A stretch of DNA of 64,000 nucleotides, taken from NCBI RefSeq assembly GCF_902498805.1, contig NZ_LR701588.1, forward strand, positions 1-64,000. The letters are read 5' to 3'. Made by a program: the position numbers and the translations under genes. This stretch comes from Imperialibacter sp. EC-SDR9 (lineage in GTDB: Bacteria; Bacteroidota; Bacteroidia; Cytophagales; Cyclobacteriaceae). Numbering within the stretch: position 1 is the stretch's first letter; every line of letters begins with the position of its first letter. The notes under the pieces are model-generated. The model was not told the DNA's origin and ran no database searches. It was given only the letters and a program-made list of their open reading frames with translations. Below, one piece after another: positions 52,601 through 62,728 of the stretch.

Positions 52601-53710
52601 ATGGATGGAAATACTATTTCAGCTAAGGATTTGCAAAAGATACTGAGCAGCCACGAGCCGGTCTTTGTTTTGGACGTAAGGCCACAGTCCCAAAGAGATG
52701 AATGGCATATTCCAGGAAGTACGCACAGGGATGCTTATTCACAATTGAATGGGGGGGATTACACGGTATTGGACGATGTAGTGGTGCCACCACACACGCC
52801 GGTGGTGACTTTATGCGCTGCCGGTAAAACAAGCCTAATAGCTGCGGATGTATTAAGGAAAAAGGGAATCAGGGCGTATTCTCTTGAAGGGGGTATGAAA
52901 GCTTGGAATTTTGCATGGAACACCGCAGAAATCAATCTTTCGAAAACTGACCTCCAAATTATTCAGGTACGAAGAGCGGCCAAGGGCTGCCTGTCATATG
53001 TGATCGGTTCAGGAGGCGAAGCGGCTGTAGTGGATGCTTCTCTCGACCCTGAGGTGTATCTTAATTTGGCAAAAGCGAATGATTGGCAGATTCGTTACGT
53101 AATGGATACGCATGTCCATGCAGACTATTTGTCTCGGACCAGAGAATTGGCAGCTGCTAGCGGCGCAAAACATCTGTTTATTAAAGATGCAGAGGTTGAC
53201 TACACTTTTACTCCCGTAATGGATGGCGATAAAATCAACCTTGGACAAACCAATATCGAAATCATTCATACGCCAGGGCATACGCAGGAAAGCACCTCTT
53301 ATCTCTTAGAAGGAAGGGCTCTGCTTACAGGTGACACCCTGTTTACTGACGGGGTCGGGCGTCCCGACCTAAAAGCCAACCGGGCGGAAGCAATGCAGAA
53401 AGCTGGCCAATTGTACGACTCATTGCAACGCTTATTAAAGCTCTCCGGTGACACAATCATTCTGCCCGCTCACATTTCCAAACCAGTTTCCTTTGATGAG
53501 AAGGCAATAAAAGGAGTTCTGGCAGACCTTCATGGAAGCCTGGATTTGCTCCAATTCTCAAAAGAGCAATTCGTCGAAGCCTCACTGCAAAGAATCCCAG
53601 CTACTCCATCCAATTACTTAACAATAGCAGAGCTGAATAAGAAAGGGATTTTTGCAGCCCATCAGCCTTCAGAGTTGGAGGCAGGTGCCAATCGGTGTGG
53701 TATTGCCTAA
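52601..53710 (+). CDS. Rhodanese-metallo-beta-lactamase fusion (persulfide dioxygenase-like)
   Basis: 369 aa. An N-terminal rhodanese domain (about 1-105, active-site C72 in TLCAAGKTS) precedes a metallo-beta-lactamase domain with THVHADYL (H171, H173, D175), HTPGHTQES, TGDTLF and PAHIS. The MBL resembles ETHE1/Blh persulfide dioxygenases, which oxidise glutathione persulfide to sulfite. Domain order is rhodanese first. It shares an operon with the ArsR-rhodanese regulator, and an MFS gene follows 9 bases later. Confidence 0.88.
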   Translation: MDGNTISAKDLQKILSSHEPVFVLDVRPQSQRDEWHIPGSTHRDAYSQLNGGDYTVLDDVVVPPHTPVVTLCAAGKTSLIAADVLRKKGIRAYSLEGGMKAWNFAWNTAEINLSKTDLQIIQVRRAAKGCLSYVIGSGGEAAVVDASLDPEVYLNLAKANDWQIRYVMDTHVHADYLSRTRELAAASGAKHLFIKDAEVDYTFTPVMDGDKINLGQTNIEIIHTPGHTQESTSYLLEGRALLTGDTLFTDGVGRPDLKANRAEAMQKAGQLYDSLQRLLKLSGDTIILPAHISKPVSFDEKAIKGVLADLHGSLDLLQFSKEQFVEASLQRIPATPSNYLTIAELNKKGIFAAHQPSELEAGANRCGIA

Positions 53711-53719
53711 AGAACTCAC

Positions 53720-54952
53720 ATGCAACTAGGATTAAAAGAAAACTGGAGACAGTTCTCCCTGCTGGTTTTGGTAAACACCTTCGTGGGTGGAATGGTGGGC
53801 CTGGAGAGAACGGTGGTCCCACTAGTCGGCACTGAGGAGTTTGGTATTGACTCCGAGCTTGTTATTTTCTCTTTCATTATTGCTTTCGGAGTAGTAAAGG
53901 CCTTTACCAACCTATTTTCTGGTGTTCTGGCGGATCGCTTCACCAGAAAAAAAGTGCTGATCCTGGGCTGGTTGGTAGGAATTCCTGTCCCATTCCTATT
54001 GGGCTGGGGCCCAACATGGAACTGGATTATTTTAGCAAATGTGCTTTTGGGTATCAGCCAGGGCCTGGCCTGGTCAATGACGGTCAACATGAAGATCGAT
54101 CTGGTTGGCCCTGCAAGAAGAGGACTGGCTATGGGCTTGAACGAAGCCGCCGGATATGGTGCCATAGGGATAACAGCACTGCTCACGGGATACATTGCAT
54201 CGTCGTATGGTCTGCGACCGGAACCCTTCTATATTGGCGTCTTTTACACAGCAGCTGGTCTGATTATTTCTGTGTTTCTGATTAAGGACACCAGAGGCCA
54301 TGCACAAATGGAAGCTGCACAATTGAAAAACACCAGTGTCGGCGAAAGTGAGAACAAACCCAATCTGATAAGGGCATTTGGTGAAACTAGCTGGCGCAAT
54401 AAAACCTTGTTTTCAGTTTCCCAAGCAGGCTTGATCAATAATTTAAACGATGGCATGTCATGGGGTGTGTTTCCGTTGCTCTTTGCATCAGTGGGTGTGG
54501 GAATAGAGGGCATAGGCTGGATCAAGGCGGTTTACCCCGTCGTTTGGGGTCTCGGTCAGGTGATCACCGGCCCGTTGGCTGACAGGATTGGAAGGAAACC
54601 ATTGATAGTTTGGGGCATGATGGTTCAGGCTATTGGCCACGCCGTTATTGGCTTTGGCACCTCATTTCCACTTTTTACTGGCCTGGTGGGTTCTGTATTG
54701 CTGGGCATTGGCACGGCAATGGTTTATCCAGCCCTATTGGCAGCAGTGAGTGATGCAGCGCACCCCTCATGGAGGGCTTCCTCTGTAGGGGTCTACCGTT
54801 TTTGGAGAGACATGGGCTATGCCGCTGGAGCTTTAATGGCAGGCATCGTTGCCTCTTTCTTAGGGCTAACATGGGCTGTACATGTGGCCGGACTGCTTAC
54901 TTTTTGCTCAGGACTTCTGGTTTGGAGAAAAATGAAAGAAACATGGAATTGA
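53720..54952 (+). CDS. Major facilitator transporter
   Basis: 410 aa, about 12 helices. It shows MFS motif A in GVLADRFTRKKVLILG (about 68-83) and again in GPLADRIGRKPLIVWG in the second half. It is the third gene of the ArsR-rhodanese operon. The substrate is not evident; a sulfur compound or an organic anion is possible from context. Confidence 0.85.
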   Translation: MQLGLKENWRQFSLLVLVNTFVGGMVGLERTVVPLVGTEEFGIDSELVIFSFIIAFGVVKAFTNLFSGVLADRFTRKKVLILGWLVGIPVPFLLGWGPTWNWIILANVLLGISQGLAWSMTVNMKIDLVGPARRGLAMGLNEAAGYGAIGITALLTGYIASSYGLRPEPFYIGVFYTAAGLIISVFLIKDTRGHAQMEAAQLKNTSVGESENKPNLIRAFGETSWRNKTLFSVSQAGLINNLNDGMSWGVFPLLFASVGVGIEGIGWIKAVYPVVWGLGQVITGPLADRIGRKPLIVWGMMVQAIGHAVIGFGTSFPLFTGLVGSVLLGIGTAMVYPALLAAVSDAAHPSWRASSVGVYRFWRDMGYAAGALMAGIVASFLGLTWAVHVAGLLTFCSGLLVWRKMKETWN

Positions 54953-55188
54953 TACTATTGCCACGGATTTGAAATTGTAAGTCACGAGCCACTCCTTATG
55001 CCCACTCCAAATCAAGATGACTAACAAATACTTAAATTTCAGATTGACGTGAAGTTGCCTCTGCAAATCGAATCACTTTTTTGTTTTCGCTGGCCTTTGT
55101 TGTTGATACAGCGTGCCAATATCATGCAGGCCCTGAACTTTTCATTTCACACTGCAACCTTTGCGCTACAAAGGCTGTCTTATGCTGC

Positions 55189-55983
55189 ATGAAAAACTCA
55201 AAATTAGCTTCGAGTCTGTTACTGGTAGTGGCGGCCTTGACACTACAATCATGCTATGAATATGAGCCTGCACCATCACCGGTAACGCTCCGTGCCGAAA
55301 AGTTGACCTATTCCTTTGGCTCCAGCAAAAGCTACCGGATCCTGACTTATGATACGGGCGGCAGGCTAACGACCATTGTTTCGGGGTTAACTAACCCAGA
55401 AGACGGAACCTATGAAACTACGCATAAGCTTTCCTATAGTCGCAATTTGCTAAGGTCAGCGAAGTCAGATGACCAAACCGTCATTTCATATGAATATTCC
55501 TACAGCTCCTCCGACATTCTTACTGAAACCAATGCCTACATGGGTAATGATCTTTACGAGTCTCACAAGTATTCGTACGATGGACTGGGCCGACTAACAA
55601 AAGATATCACGTGGACGAGAAATGTTACAACAGGCACACTTCAGAAGAACTATCAAATTGAATACAAATACGACAGTCACGACAACCTCATTGAGGAGCG
55701 GCGTTCTGGCTACAATGGCTCAGCCTTTGTTCCCGCATCCACTATTGCTTATCTAAATTTCGATACAAAGAAAAACTCCGAGCACTTCTTCATGAGCAGC
55801 CTTCATCATCCATTTGTGATATTTTTTCAGAATAATCCTCAAACACAAAAATTAACCAATGCCAACGGTACTTCTGCCGAACAAAAATTCACCTATGGGT
55901 ATAATGACATGGGATTGGCGATTAAAAAAATTATTGCAGGTAGCGATGCAAGTTTTGAATACAAATTTGAGCTGGTGAATTGA
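55189..55983 (+). CDS. YD-repeat-like lipoprotein
   Basis: 264 aa from ATG 55189, which starts a lipoprotein signal (MKNSKLASSLLLVVAALTLQSC, lipobox LQSC). The frame from 55081 would hide it. The body has RHS/YD-like repeats: ILTYDTGGRLTTI, YKYSYDGLGRLTKDI, IEYKYDSHDNLIEE and FTYGYNDMGLAIKK. This is a small surface protein built from the same repeat as Rhs toxins, with no toxin domain. It is convergent with the propeller gene at 56085. The partner is unknown. Confidence 0.8.
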   Translation: MKNSKLASSLLLVVAALTLQSCYEYEPAPSPVTLRAEKLTYSFGSSKSYRILTYDTGGRLTTIVSGLTNPEDGTYETTHKLSYSRNLLRSAKSDDQTVISYEYSYSSSDILTETNAYMGNDLYESHKYSYDGLGRLTKDITWTRNVTTGTLQKNYQIEYKYDSHDNLIEERRSGYNGSAFVPASTIAYLNFDTKKNSEHFFMSSLHHPFVIFFQNNPQTQKLTNANGTSAEQKFTYGYNDMGLAIKKIIAGSDASFEYKFELVN

Positions 55984-56026
55984 GGTTCAGATGGCTCTTA
56001 ATTCGGAATGGAAGGGGCAAAAAAAC

Positions 56027-56056
56027 AAAAAGCTGATCAACGTCGATCAGCTTTTT
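56027..56056. terminator. Bidirectional terminator between convergent genes
   Basis: AAAAAGCTGATC (56027-56038) and GATCAGCTTTTT (56045-56056) are perfect arms with a 6-base loop. A-rich and T-rich flanks allow termination in both directions, for the lipoprotein gene and for the propeller gene. Confidence 0.9.
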
Positions 56057-56084
56057 GTTCAGGCACCTGATATTTCATGCGTGC

Positions 56085-59000
56085 TTAGTCTTTGGTAACC
56101 CTCACGGCTCCAATACCCGCCTCCCAAAGGCGCTTGTTAAAGGCAGGAGCATCGGTATTTATCAATTCATCGGCCCGACTCTTCAGCTGATCCCATTCTG
56201 TCATCAGCACTTTGAGCTGATCTCTGTTGGGTTGATTAACCCTCGGTATATCGCTTTCTGTTGCATTGATGAGGAAAAGGAAATTGGCAGTGAACTTGTT
56301 AGGGAAGTTCTCCACATCGTCGTATGCCTTCGATTTGCGCTGCACCATGTCTTCATCCCAGGCCTTCATTTTGGCTACCAGGGCCTCGCCGTCCTTCTTT
56401 AAAGTTGTGAATGATTCACCTGCGGGTAAGTCTTTTAGCACGTCTTCGATCTGACTTCTTACGTCAAGCACCGTATTGACTTTCTTATGCATCTCATTCA
56501 AACTGCTCTCCATGCCCGTCATGAACGTGTGGTACTCAGCATAAGTGGCAGGCGTTGTCTCATAGAGCGGGTTGGGGAGAATTTTGCACTCGCTTTTCGC
56601 CTCCTTGCCTGGATATTTTAGTGTCAGACTATAGGTGCCCGGCGAAGCCTTATGGCCTCTGTAACCTCCTTCTACATAGGCACTTGGTGCGCCTACCATT
56701 GTTGTATAACGCATATCCCACACAAATCTGTTGATCCCCTTTGACTTGGAAATAGTCGGTTCAGGAGAGGGGCCACCGGGGTATGACTGAAACTTTGGAT
56801 CCTTTTCGGAACTAAGCGTACGCACAAGGTTGCCCTGAGCATCTCTGATTTCAAGCGTTACTGCGACAGAATCGGCCAGCGTCGGCAGTTCGTAATAGAT
56901 AATGACGCCATTGGCAGGATTCACACCTTCCAGCAAGTTAGTACCATCAAATTCAGCCGAGGTACGGTTCAAAGGGCTGCCCCAGTTACCAATCACAGCG
57001 TCGTCCGGTTTGTAGAGCTTGAGCGAATTGGTCAGGCCAGCATACTGGCCAAGCACACCAAGGTCATCCAATATCCAGAAAGATCTTCCAGACGTTGCCA
57101 CTACCAGGTCGCCTTCTTTCACTCTCAGGTCCATAATTGGCGTGATGGGTAGATTGAGCTGAAATGGCTGCCAGGAAGCACCATCATTCCATGATATATA
57201 GAGGCCCTTTTCGGTACCGGCATAGAGCAGGCCTTTTTTGGCCTCGTCTTCCCGAACTACCCTGGTAAACGAACCATAAGGAATTCCCTTGCTTATATTC
57301 GTCCAGGTTTTGCCATAGTCCGTGGTTTTGTAAATAGCGGGCGTGTAGTCGTTGAACTTGTATCTGGTTGTTGCGATATACGCTGTAGCCTTATCGTGCA
57401 GAGATACTTCAATAGCATTGATCAGGCATTCCGCCAAACCCTTAGGCGTGACGTTTGTCCAGCTGGCACCATTGTCTCTGGTTACGTGCACAAAACCATC
57501 GTTGCTGCCCGTCCAGATCACGCCTTTTTCATGTGGCGATTCGATGACGTAACTAAGCGCTCCGTAGTTCTCTGCACCTACGGCTTCAACGGTATAAGGG
57601 CCGCCACCTTTGCCTTGCTTTTCGTCAATATTCCTTGTCAAATCAGGAGAAACTTCTTCCCAGGTGACACCTTTGTCTCTCGTCCTCAGCAGGTATTGCG
57701 CACCATGGTAAAACGTGCCCGGTTCATGCTTCGACCAAATAATGGGTGCGTTCCAGTCGTAAAGGTATTTCATGTCCCTGGCTGCCATACTCAAATACTG
57801 TATCGGTGCGGCCATCACGCCAGTTCCCGCTTTGGACTTCATATCGAGAATCTCAATGGTGCCGAGGTAGCTGCCTCCCATTACGTAGCGTGGGTCGTCA
57901 GGGTCAAAGGCCAGGAAGGCACTTTCGCCGCCAGCCGATCTTGTCCAGTCTCTTTCGCCAATGCTGTAAGAACCTAAAGACATGCTGGCAATTTTCACAG
58001 AGCTGTTATCCTGCTGGCCAGCGTAAATATTGTAAGGAAACTCGTTGTCAACATTGATGCGGTAAAACTGGGCCGTTGGCATATTATCAAGTGTCGTCCA
58101 GCTTTCCGCCCGGTTGAATGTAATGGCAGCTCCTCCATCGTCCGCCAACACCATGTTTTTCGAATTGGTCGGATTGATCCACAAATCATGGTGGTCACCG
58201 TGCGATGAAGGAAGTGTTTCCCAGGTTTTACCACCATCAATGGAGCGCAAAGCGGGGGCACTCAGCACATATACCGTGTTCTCATCCTGCGGGTCTGTAA
58301 ACACTTCGATGTAATACCATGCTCTTTGTATCAGCCGGTGGTCACCGCTTACCTTGTTCCAATTTTTGCCCGCATCGTCAGAAACAAACAAACCTCCCAA
58401 ATCCTTATCAGAATCGCTTTCCATCAGCAGAAATACCTTATCGGGATTAGCCCGGCTCACCGAGATCGCCATCTTGCCCATTTCTTTGGGCAAGCCTTTA
58501 TGAATTTTTTCCCAGGTCACACCCCCGTCGTTGGATTTATAGACGCCACTACCCGGGCCCCCGCTCACCACCTGCCACGGCATGCGCTGATGGTGCCACA
58601 TGGTAGCGTAAAGCACCTGCGGATTGCTCATATCCATTGAAAGCTCGGAGCAGCCCGTGAGGTCATTCACGTACAATACCTTTGTCCATGTCACTCCGCC
58701 GTCCGTGGTTTTGTAAATTCCCCTGTCTTGTGTTGGCCCGTGCAGGGCGCCCTGAGCGGCCACATAAACGATATCGGGATTCTTTGGGTGAATGACAACC
58801 CTGGCAATGTGCTGCGTTTTTTCCAGCCCTATTTTCTTCCAGGTCTTGCCTGCGTCGGTCGACTTATACATGCCGTCGCCGTAAGACGTCATCACCCCTC
58901 TTGGCGCATGCTCACCCATGCCAACATAAACAACATTGGGATCACTTTCCGAAACAGAGACAGCTCCTACTGAACCCATTTCAAAAAAACCGTCAGATAT

Positions 59001-59228
59001 ATTTTTCCAGTAGGCACCGGCATCTTCGGTTTTCCAAACCCCTCCACCAGTGGTACCCATGTAATAGGTGAGCGGGTCGCCAACTACGCCACTGGCGGTT
59101 ACTGAACGACCTCCACGGAAAGGCCCAATATTTCGGAATTTTAAAGTTTGAAAGACGCTGTCAAGGTTTTGTCCGTACGACATAGATGCCGAAACCAACA
59201 GCAGCACGAGTAGCCTGAGATGCTTCAT
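56085..59228 (-). CDS. Giant secreted BNR/Vps10-type beta-propeller protein (paralogue 2)
   Basis: 1047 aa from ATG 59228, which starts a signal peptide ([20 protein letters not shown]). The architecture is that of 3827-6994: BNR blades ([41 protein letters not shown]) to about 730, a FlgD-like Ig segment ([25 protein letters not shown]) and a helical C-terminal part. [14 protein letters not shown] matches HDMWIDPTNADRMM of the other copy. It belongs to the Vps10/sortilin-like glycosyl-hydrolase-type family with no proven enzyme activity. Confidence 0.85.
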   Translation of the reverse strand: MKHLRLLVLLLVSASMSYGQNLDSVFQTLKFRNIGPFRGGRSVTASGVVGDPLTYYMGTTGGGVWKTEDAGAYWKNISDGFFEMGSVGAVSVSESDPNVVYVGMGEHAPRGVMTSYGDGMYKSTDAGKTWKKIGLEKTQHIARVVIHPKNPDIVYVAAQGALHGPTQDRGIYKTTDGGVTWTKVLYVNDLTGCSELSMDMSNPQVLYATMWHHQRMPWQVVSGGPGSGVYKSNDGGVTWEKIHKGLPKEMGKMAISVSRANPDKVFLLMESDSDKDLGGLFVSDDAGKNWNKVSGDHRLIQRAWYYIEVFTDPQDENTVYVLSAPALRSIDGGKTWETLPSSHGDHHDLWINPTNSKNMVLADDGGAAITFNRAESWTTLDNMPTAQFYRINVDNEFPYNIYAGQQDNSSVKIASMSLGSYSIGERDWTRSAGGESAFLAFDPDDPRYVMGGSYLGTIEILDMKSKAGTGVMAAPIQYLSMAARDMKYLYDWNAPIIWSKHEPGTFYHGAQYLLRTRDKGVTWEEVSPDLTRNIDEKQGKGGGPYTVEAVGAENYGALSYVIESPHEKGVIWTGSNDGFVHVTRDNGASWTNVTPKGLAECLINAIEVSLHDKATAYIATTRYKFNDYTPAIYKTTDYGKTWTNISKGIPYGSFTRVVREDEAKKGLLYAGTEKGLYISWNDGASWQPFQLNLPITPIMDLRVKEGDLVVATSGRSFWILDDLGVLGQYAGLTNSLKLYKPDDAVIGNWGSPLNRTSAEFDGTNLLEGVNPANGVIIYYELPTLADSVAVTLEIRDAQGNLVRTLSSEKDPKFQSYPGGPSPEPTISKSKGINRFVWDMRYTTMVGAPSAYVEGGYRGHKASPGTYSLTLKYPGKEAKSECKILPNPLYETTPATYAEYHTFMTGMESSLNEMHKKVNTVLDVRSQIEDVLKDLPAGESFTTLKKDGEALVAKMKAWDEDMVQRKSKAYDDVENFPNKFTANFLFLINATESDIPRVNQPNRDQLKVLMTEWDQLKSRADELINTDAPAFNKRLWEAGIGAVRVTKD

Positions 59229-59607
59229 TTTTAGATTGATTGTTGTTAAGCGCTCAATATAGCAACAATTCGTCATGTTGGATAAGTCTATTTTATTAAC
59301 CGCATGAAGGGATAAAACTGATTTTTGTCAGTTTTTTTTCAACAATATTCTGTCCTCAAAATCAGCACCCGGAGTGTCTGCAATCAGCTGAAAATGAATT
59401 TGGTAAGTCTCTAAAACCCGATACTACAATTGGCTACCTAAAGCAGCACCCTGCTCCAATGTGACATTTGTTACTGAAGGCGCTCCAAGCCGCCGGTAGT
59501 TTTGTCCCTGTGTGAAACGGCCAAGTGTTAAGAAACCCGTCGATGTGGGTGCGGTAAGCATTTGGCTCTTCACGAACATAAAAAACATCATTTAAAACAG
59601 GGAGCAT
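59229..59607. other. Divergent intergenic region
   Basis: It carries promoters for the propeller gene (leftward) and the TauE gene (rightward). GCTATATTGAGC on the minus strand, about 28 bases before the left ATG, resembles a weak TAnnTTTG site. A GGAG precedes ATG 59608. I see no gene, and only weak, non-convincing protein-like fragments around 59440-59530. Confidence 0.4.
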
Positions 59608-60405
59608 ATGGAATTAATTGGATTTTCGGCCTCAGTCATCATGGGACTATCGCTGGGGCTTATTGGCGGGGGAGGCTCCATTCTAACAGTGCCAATCCTT
59701 GTTTATCTCTTTGGAGTAGATCCGGTGGCTTCAACAGCCTACTCGCTCTTCGTCGTGGGACTAACAAGTTTGGTTGGATCAGTCAGTCACTTCAAAAAAG
59801 GTAATGTGGATTTAAAAACCGCATTCATCTTTGGGCTGCCGGCCATCATTTCTGTTTACAGCGTACGCAAGTTTCTGGTACCGGCCATTCCGGATACCAT
59901 CATGACGATTGGGTCAGTTACCGTGACAAAATCACTATTTGTGATGGTGTTATTCGCAACCCTCATGCTGTTGGCGTCCATCTCAATGATCAGAAAGCCA
60001 AAAAAGAAGGAAGAAGGGGAAGAAACGGAAATGAAATACAAGTACCTCATCATTCTTGCCGAAGGGCTATTGGTGGGAGGTATAACGGGACTCGTAGGAG
60101 CCGGAGGTGGCTTCCTGATCATTCCTGCGTTGGTTTTGATGGCAGGGCTTCCGATGAAAAAAGCAGTAGGAACATCACTGCTGATCATAGCCATGAAGTC
60201 GTTGATCGGATTCACAGGCGACCTAAGTGGAGCACTTATCATCGACTACAAATTCATGCTGATATTCTCGGCTTTTGCTATCGTGGGAATATTTACAGGT
60301 AGTTACCTGACCAAGTTTATCCCCAATGAAAAACTAAAACCGGTCTTCGGATACTTCGTGTTGGTCATGGGTTTCTACATCCTCGGAAAGGAACTTCTCT
60401 TCTAA
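59608..60405 (+). CDS. TauE/SafE-family anion exporter
   Basis: 265 aa. Two symmetrical halves of helices, each with the family's Gly-rich motif (MGLSLGLIGGGGSILTVPILVY and EGLLVGGITGLVGAGGGFLIIPALVLM), separated by a charged loop KKKEEGEE. TauE/SafE proteins export sulfite, sulfoacetate or related anions. It precedes a YeeE-like pair and TsdA, so sulfite or thiosulfate transport is likely. An upstream GGAG is one of few Shine-Dalgarno-like sites in the window. Confidence 0.88.
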   Translation: MELIGFSASVIMGLSLGLIGGGGSILTVPILVYLFGVDPVASTAYSLFVVGLTSLVGSVSHFKKGNVDLKTAFIFGLPAIISVYSVRKFLVPAIPDTIMTIGSVTVTKSLFVMVLFATLMLLASISMIRKPKKKEEGEETEMKYKYLIILAEGLLVGGITGLVGAGGGFLIIPALVLMAGLPMKKAVGTSLLIIAMKSLIGFTGDLSGALIIDYKFMLIFSAFAIVGIFTGSYLTKFIPNEKLKPVFGYFVLVMGFYILGKELLF

Positions 60406-60538
60406 TTCGAGAAGCACCCAAACCAGGCAGCTAGCTAGCCGGGAGGTTGCCTCATAGAACAGCAATATCGTCAGGGGCTCAGGAAGCTTTTCCTTGCCCA
60501 CACATTTCTAAAACTATCATCTAAAGCATATTCTATCA

Positions 60539-61114
60539 ATGAGTTTATTTGAAACCATTCTTCAACCATGGCCATGGTATATAGCGGGCGCCTTAATTGG
60601 CCTTACCGTGCCAACACTATTACTGCTTGGGAACAAGCACTTTGGCGTGTCTTCTTCTCTTCGTCACATTTGCGCAGCCTGTGCTCCTGCCAGCATTCCC
60701 TTTTTCCAATACAATTGGAAAAAAGAAAGCTGGAACCTCTTTTTTGTTGGCGGCGTGCTGCTCGGTGGTTTAGTGGCATCGGTCTGGCTTAGCAACCCTC
60801 AACCGATACAAGTAGCCCCAGCCACCATTGCCGATCTCCAGGCCCTCAACATCACAGTCGACAACAATTTGATGCCAGCCTCCATTTTCACCATCGATAA
60901 CCTATTAACACTCAAAGGACTGTTCTTCTTTGTCATCGGCGGATTCATGGTAGGCTTCGGCACACGCTACGGTGGCGGCTGCACATCCGGACATGCCATC
61001 ATGGGCCTTTCTAACCTGCAATGGCCATCGTTGGTAGCCACTTGCTGTTTCATGGTTGGTGGCTTTGCAATGGTTCACCTCGTCTTTCCATGGCTCTTTC
61101 AACTTATTGCTTAA
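60539..61114 (+). CDS. YeeE/YedE transporter, first half
   Basis: 191 aa, about five helices. It contains SLRHICAACAP (about 43-53) and the signature GFGTRYGGGCTSGHAIMG (about 140-157). YeeE/TsuA proteins take up thiosulfate, passing it along conserved cysteines of this kind. In E. coli-type YeeE both halves are one chain; here the second half is the next gene, 21 bases downstream, so the two probably form a heterodimer. Confidence 0.87.
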   Translation: MSLFETILQPWPWYIAGALIGLTVPTLLLLGNKHFGVSSSLRHICAACAPASIPFFQYNWKKESWNLFFVGGVLLGGLVASVWLSNPQPIQVAPATIADLQALNITVDNNLMPASIFTIDNLLTLKGLFFFVIGGFMVGFGTRYGGGCTSGHAIMGLSNLQWPSLVATCCFMVGGFAMVHLVFPWLFQLIA

Positions 61115-61135
61115 ACTCTCATTCCCATAAAACTC

Positions 61136-61648
61136 ATGAAAAACTCAACTCAGGTCTCAGACACTCAAACCGTAACCATAGAGCATCCCATTGAATGCGA
61201 AGCACCCAATGACCAAATCGCAGACGACAACCACTTTACATCAAATATCAAGTACCTTATTGTCGGTCTGGCATTTGGCATCGTCTTCGTAAAGGCCGAA
61301 ATCATCTCCTGGTATAGAATTCAGGAAATGTTCCGGTTGCACTCATTCCACATGTATGGCGTGATAGTAACTGCTGTAGTCGTAGGTATTCTCTCTGTTT
61401 GGGCTATAAAAAAATTCAAGATCAATACCCTACAGGGGGAAAAAGTAGTTTTTCACGACAAGAAATTTCACTGGGGCAACGTCATCGGTGCGTTGATATT
61501 TGGTCTTGGATGGGCCATTACCGGTGCCTGTCCTGGTCCGCTTTATGCCCAAATAGGAAGCGGTTTTTCTGTTGTGACAGTTACGCTTATTAGTGCAATA
61601 GCCGGCACATGGGTATATGGGCTGCTGCGTGACAAACTACCTCATTAA
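61136..61648 (+). CDS. YeeE/YedE transporter, second half (DUF6691-like)
   Basis: 170 aa, about four helices after a 35-residue soluble start. It carries GLGWAITGACPGPLYAQIGSG, the Cys-containing signature of the second half of YeeE. It is the partner of the preceding gene. The tsdA gene starts 16 bases after its stop. Confidence 0.86.
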   Translation: MKNSTQVSDTQTVTIEHPIECEAPNDQIADDNHFTSNIKYLIVGLAFGIVFVKAEIISWYRIQEMFRLHSFHMYGVIVTAVVVGILSVWAIKKFKINTLQGEKVVFHDKKFHWGNVIGALIFGLGWAITGACPGPLYAQIGSGFSVVTVTLISAIAGTWVYGLLRDKLPH

Positions 61649-61664
61649 TGGTAAATTACACTCC

Positions 61665-62723
61665 ATGAACCAGCCATCATTTCACCCAAAACAAATAATC
61701 AGTTTACTCAATTTACTGATTGTCGCCGTGCTTTTGTTGCTGGTGGTATCAGGTGGCCTCATTGCCTCCCTGATGATCAAGCCAGGCAAGTTGCAGGCAG
61801 TAGCAGGCACTGCCACCACGCCTAACAAGACTATCCAACCCGCTAGCCCCAGGGCAAGCACTCTTTGGGAGGCGCCGCTTGAAAGTAGCCTTCCGGCAGG
61901 AAGCCAGGGGGAGATGATTCGCTATGGCAAAGAGCTGATTGCTCATACTTCTCTTTACCTGGGCCCGAAAGGAACAGTGGCACAAATCAGTAACGGTTTG
62001 AACTGTCAAAACTGTCATCTTCAGGCAGGCACCAAGCCTTTTGGCAATAACTATGGCGGTGTAGCCAGCACCTACCCTCAAGTGAGACCCCGCTCTGGCA
62101 GGGAAACAAGTATCGCCAGCAGGGTCAACGGTTGCTTTGAGCGAAGTCTCAACGGACGGCCTTTGAAAGAGGATAGCAAAGAGATGCAGGCCATTGTTGC
62201 CTATATCAAGTGGCTGGGACAGGATGTGGAAAAAGGCAAAAAGCCAGAGGGTGCGGGTTTGGTGACACTTGCGTACCTCGATGAGCCCGCCAATCCAGCC
62301 GCTGGCAAGCTCCTGTATGAGCAAAAGTGCGTCGTGTGTCATATGGAAAACGGTGCCGGGCTGGCCAATGGCGATGGCACGGAATACGTTTACCCTCCTC
62401 TTTGGGGTGCTCACAGTTACAATCAGGGAGCAGGCCTTTATCGGCTTTCAAAATTTGCTGGCTATATAAAAGCTAATATGCCTTTTGGAGCTACCTACGA
62501 TAGCCCACAACTCTCTGATGAGGAAGCCTGGCACATTGCAGCCTATGTAAACAGCCTGCCCCGCCCTTCCAAAGATCTCAGCAAAGACTGGCCCGACATA
62601 TCTAAAAAACCAATCGACCATCCATTTGGGCCCTACGCCGACGGCTTTGGAGAAGAGCATCATAAATATGGCCCATTTAAACCTATTGAAGAAAAAAGGC
62701 GAGCTCAGGCGGTCTCAAACTAG
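61665..62723 (+). CDS. tsdA: TsdA-type dihaem thiosulfate dehydrogenase
   Basis: 352 aa from ATG 61665 (the frame opens at 61617 inside the previous gene). A membrane anchor (about 14-36) precedes two c-haem sites: CQNCH (C114, C117, H118) and CVVCH (C222, C225, H226). RVNGCFERSLNGRPL holds C157, where TsdA has the Cys that ligates the active-site haem. TsdA oxidises thiosulfate to tetrathionate in the periplasm. A Met in NMPFG may ligate haem 2. The transporter pair upstream fits a thiosulfate system. Confidence 0.87.
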   Translation: MNQPSFHPKQIISLLNLLIVAVLLLLVVSGGLIASLMIKPGKLQAVAGTATTPNKTIQPASPRASTLWEAPLESSLPAGSQGEMIRYGKELIAHTSLYLGPKGTVAQISNGLNCQNCHLQAGTKPFGNNYGGVASTYPQVRPRSGRETSIASRVNGCFERSLNGRPLKEDSKEMQAIVAYIKWLGQDVEKGKKPEGAGLVTLAYLDEPANPAAGKLLYEQKCVVCHMENGAGLANGDGTEYVYPPLWGAHSYNQGAGLYRLSKFAGYIKANMPFGATYDSPQLSDEEAWHIAAYVNSLPRPSKDLSKDWPDISKKPIDHPFGPYADGFGEEHHKYGPFKPIEEKRRAQAVSN

Positions 62724-62728
62724 CAATC

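Noticed and set aside
59440-59530. A possible remnant of a Crp/Fnr regulator before the TauE gene, suggested by a short peptide-like stretch
   Set aside because: The stretch is under 25 codons before a stop, and no helix-turn-helix is found in any frame.
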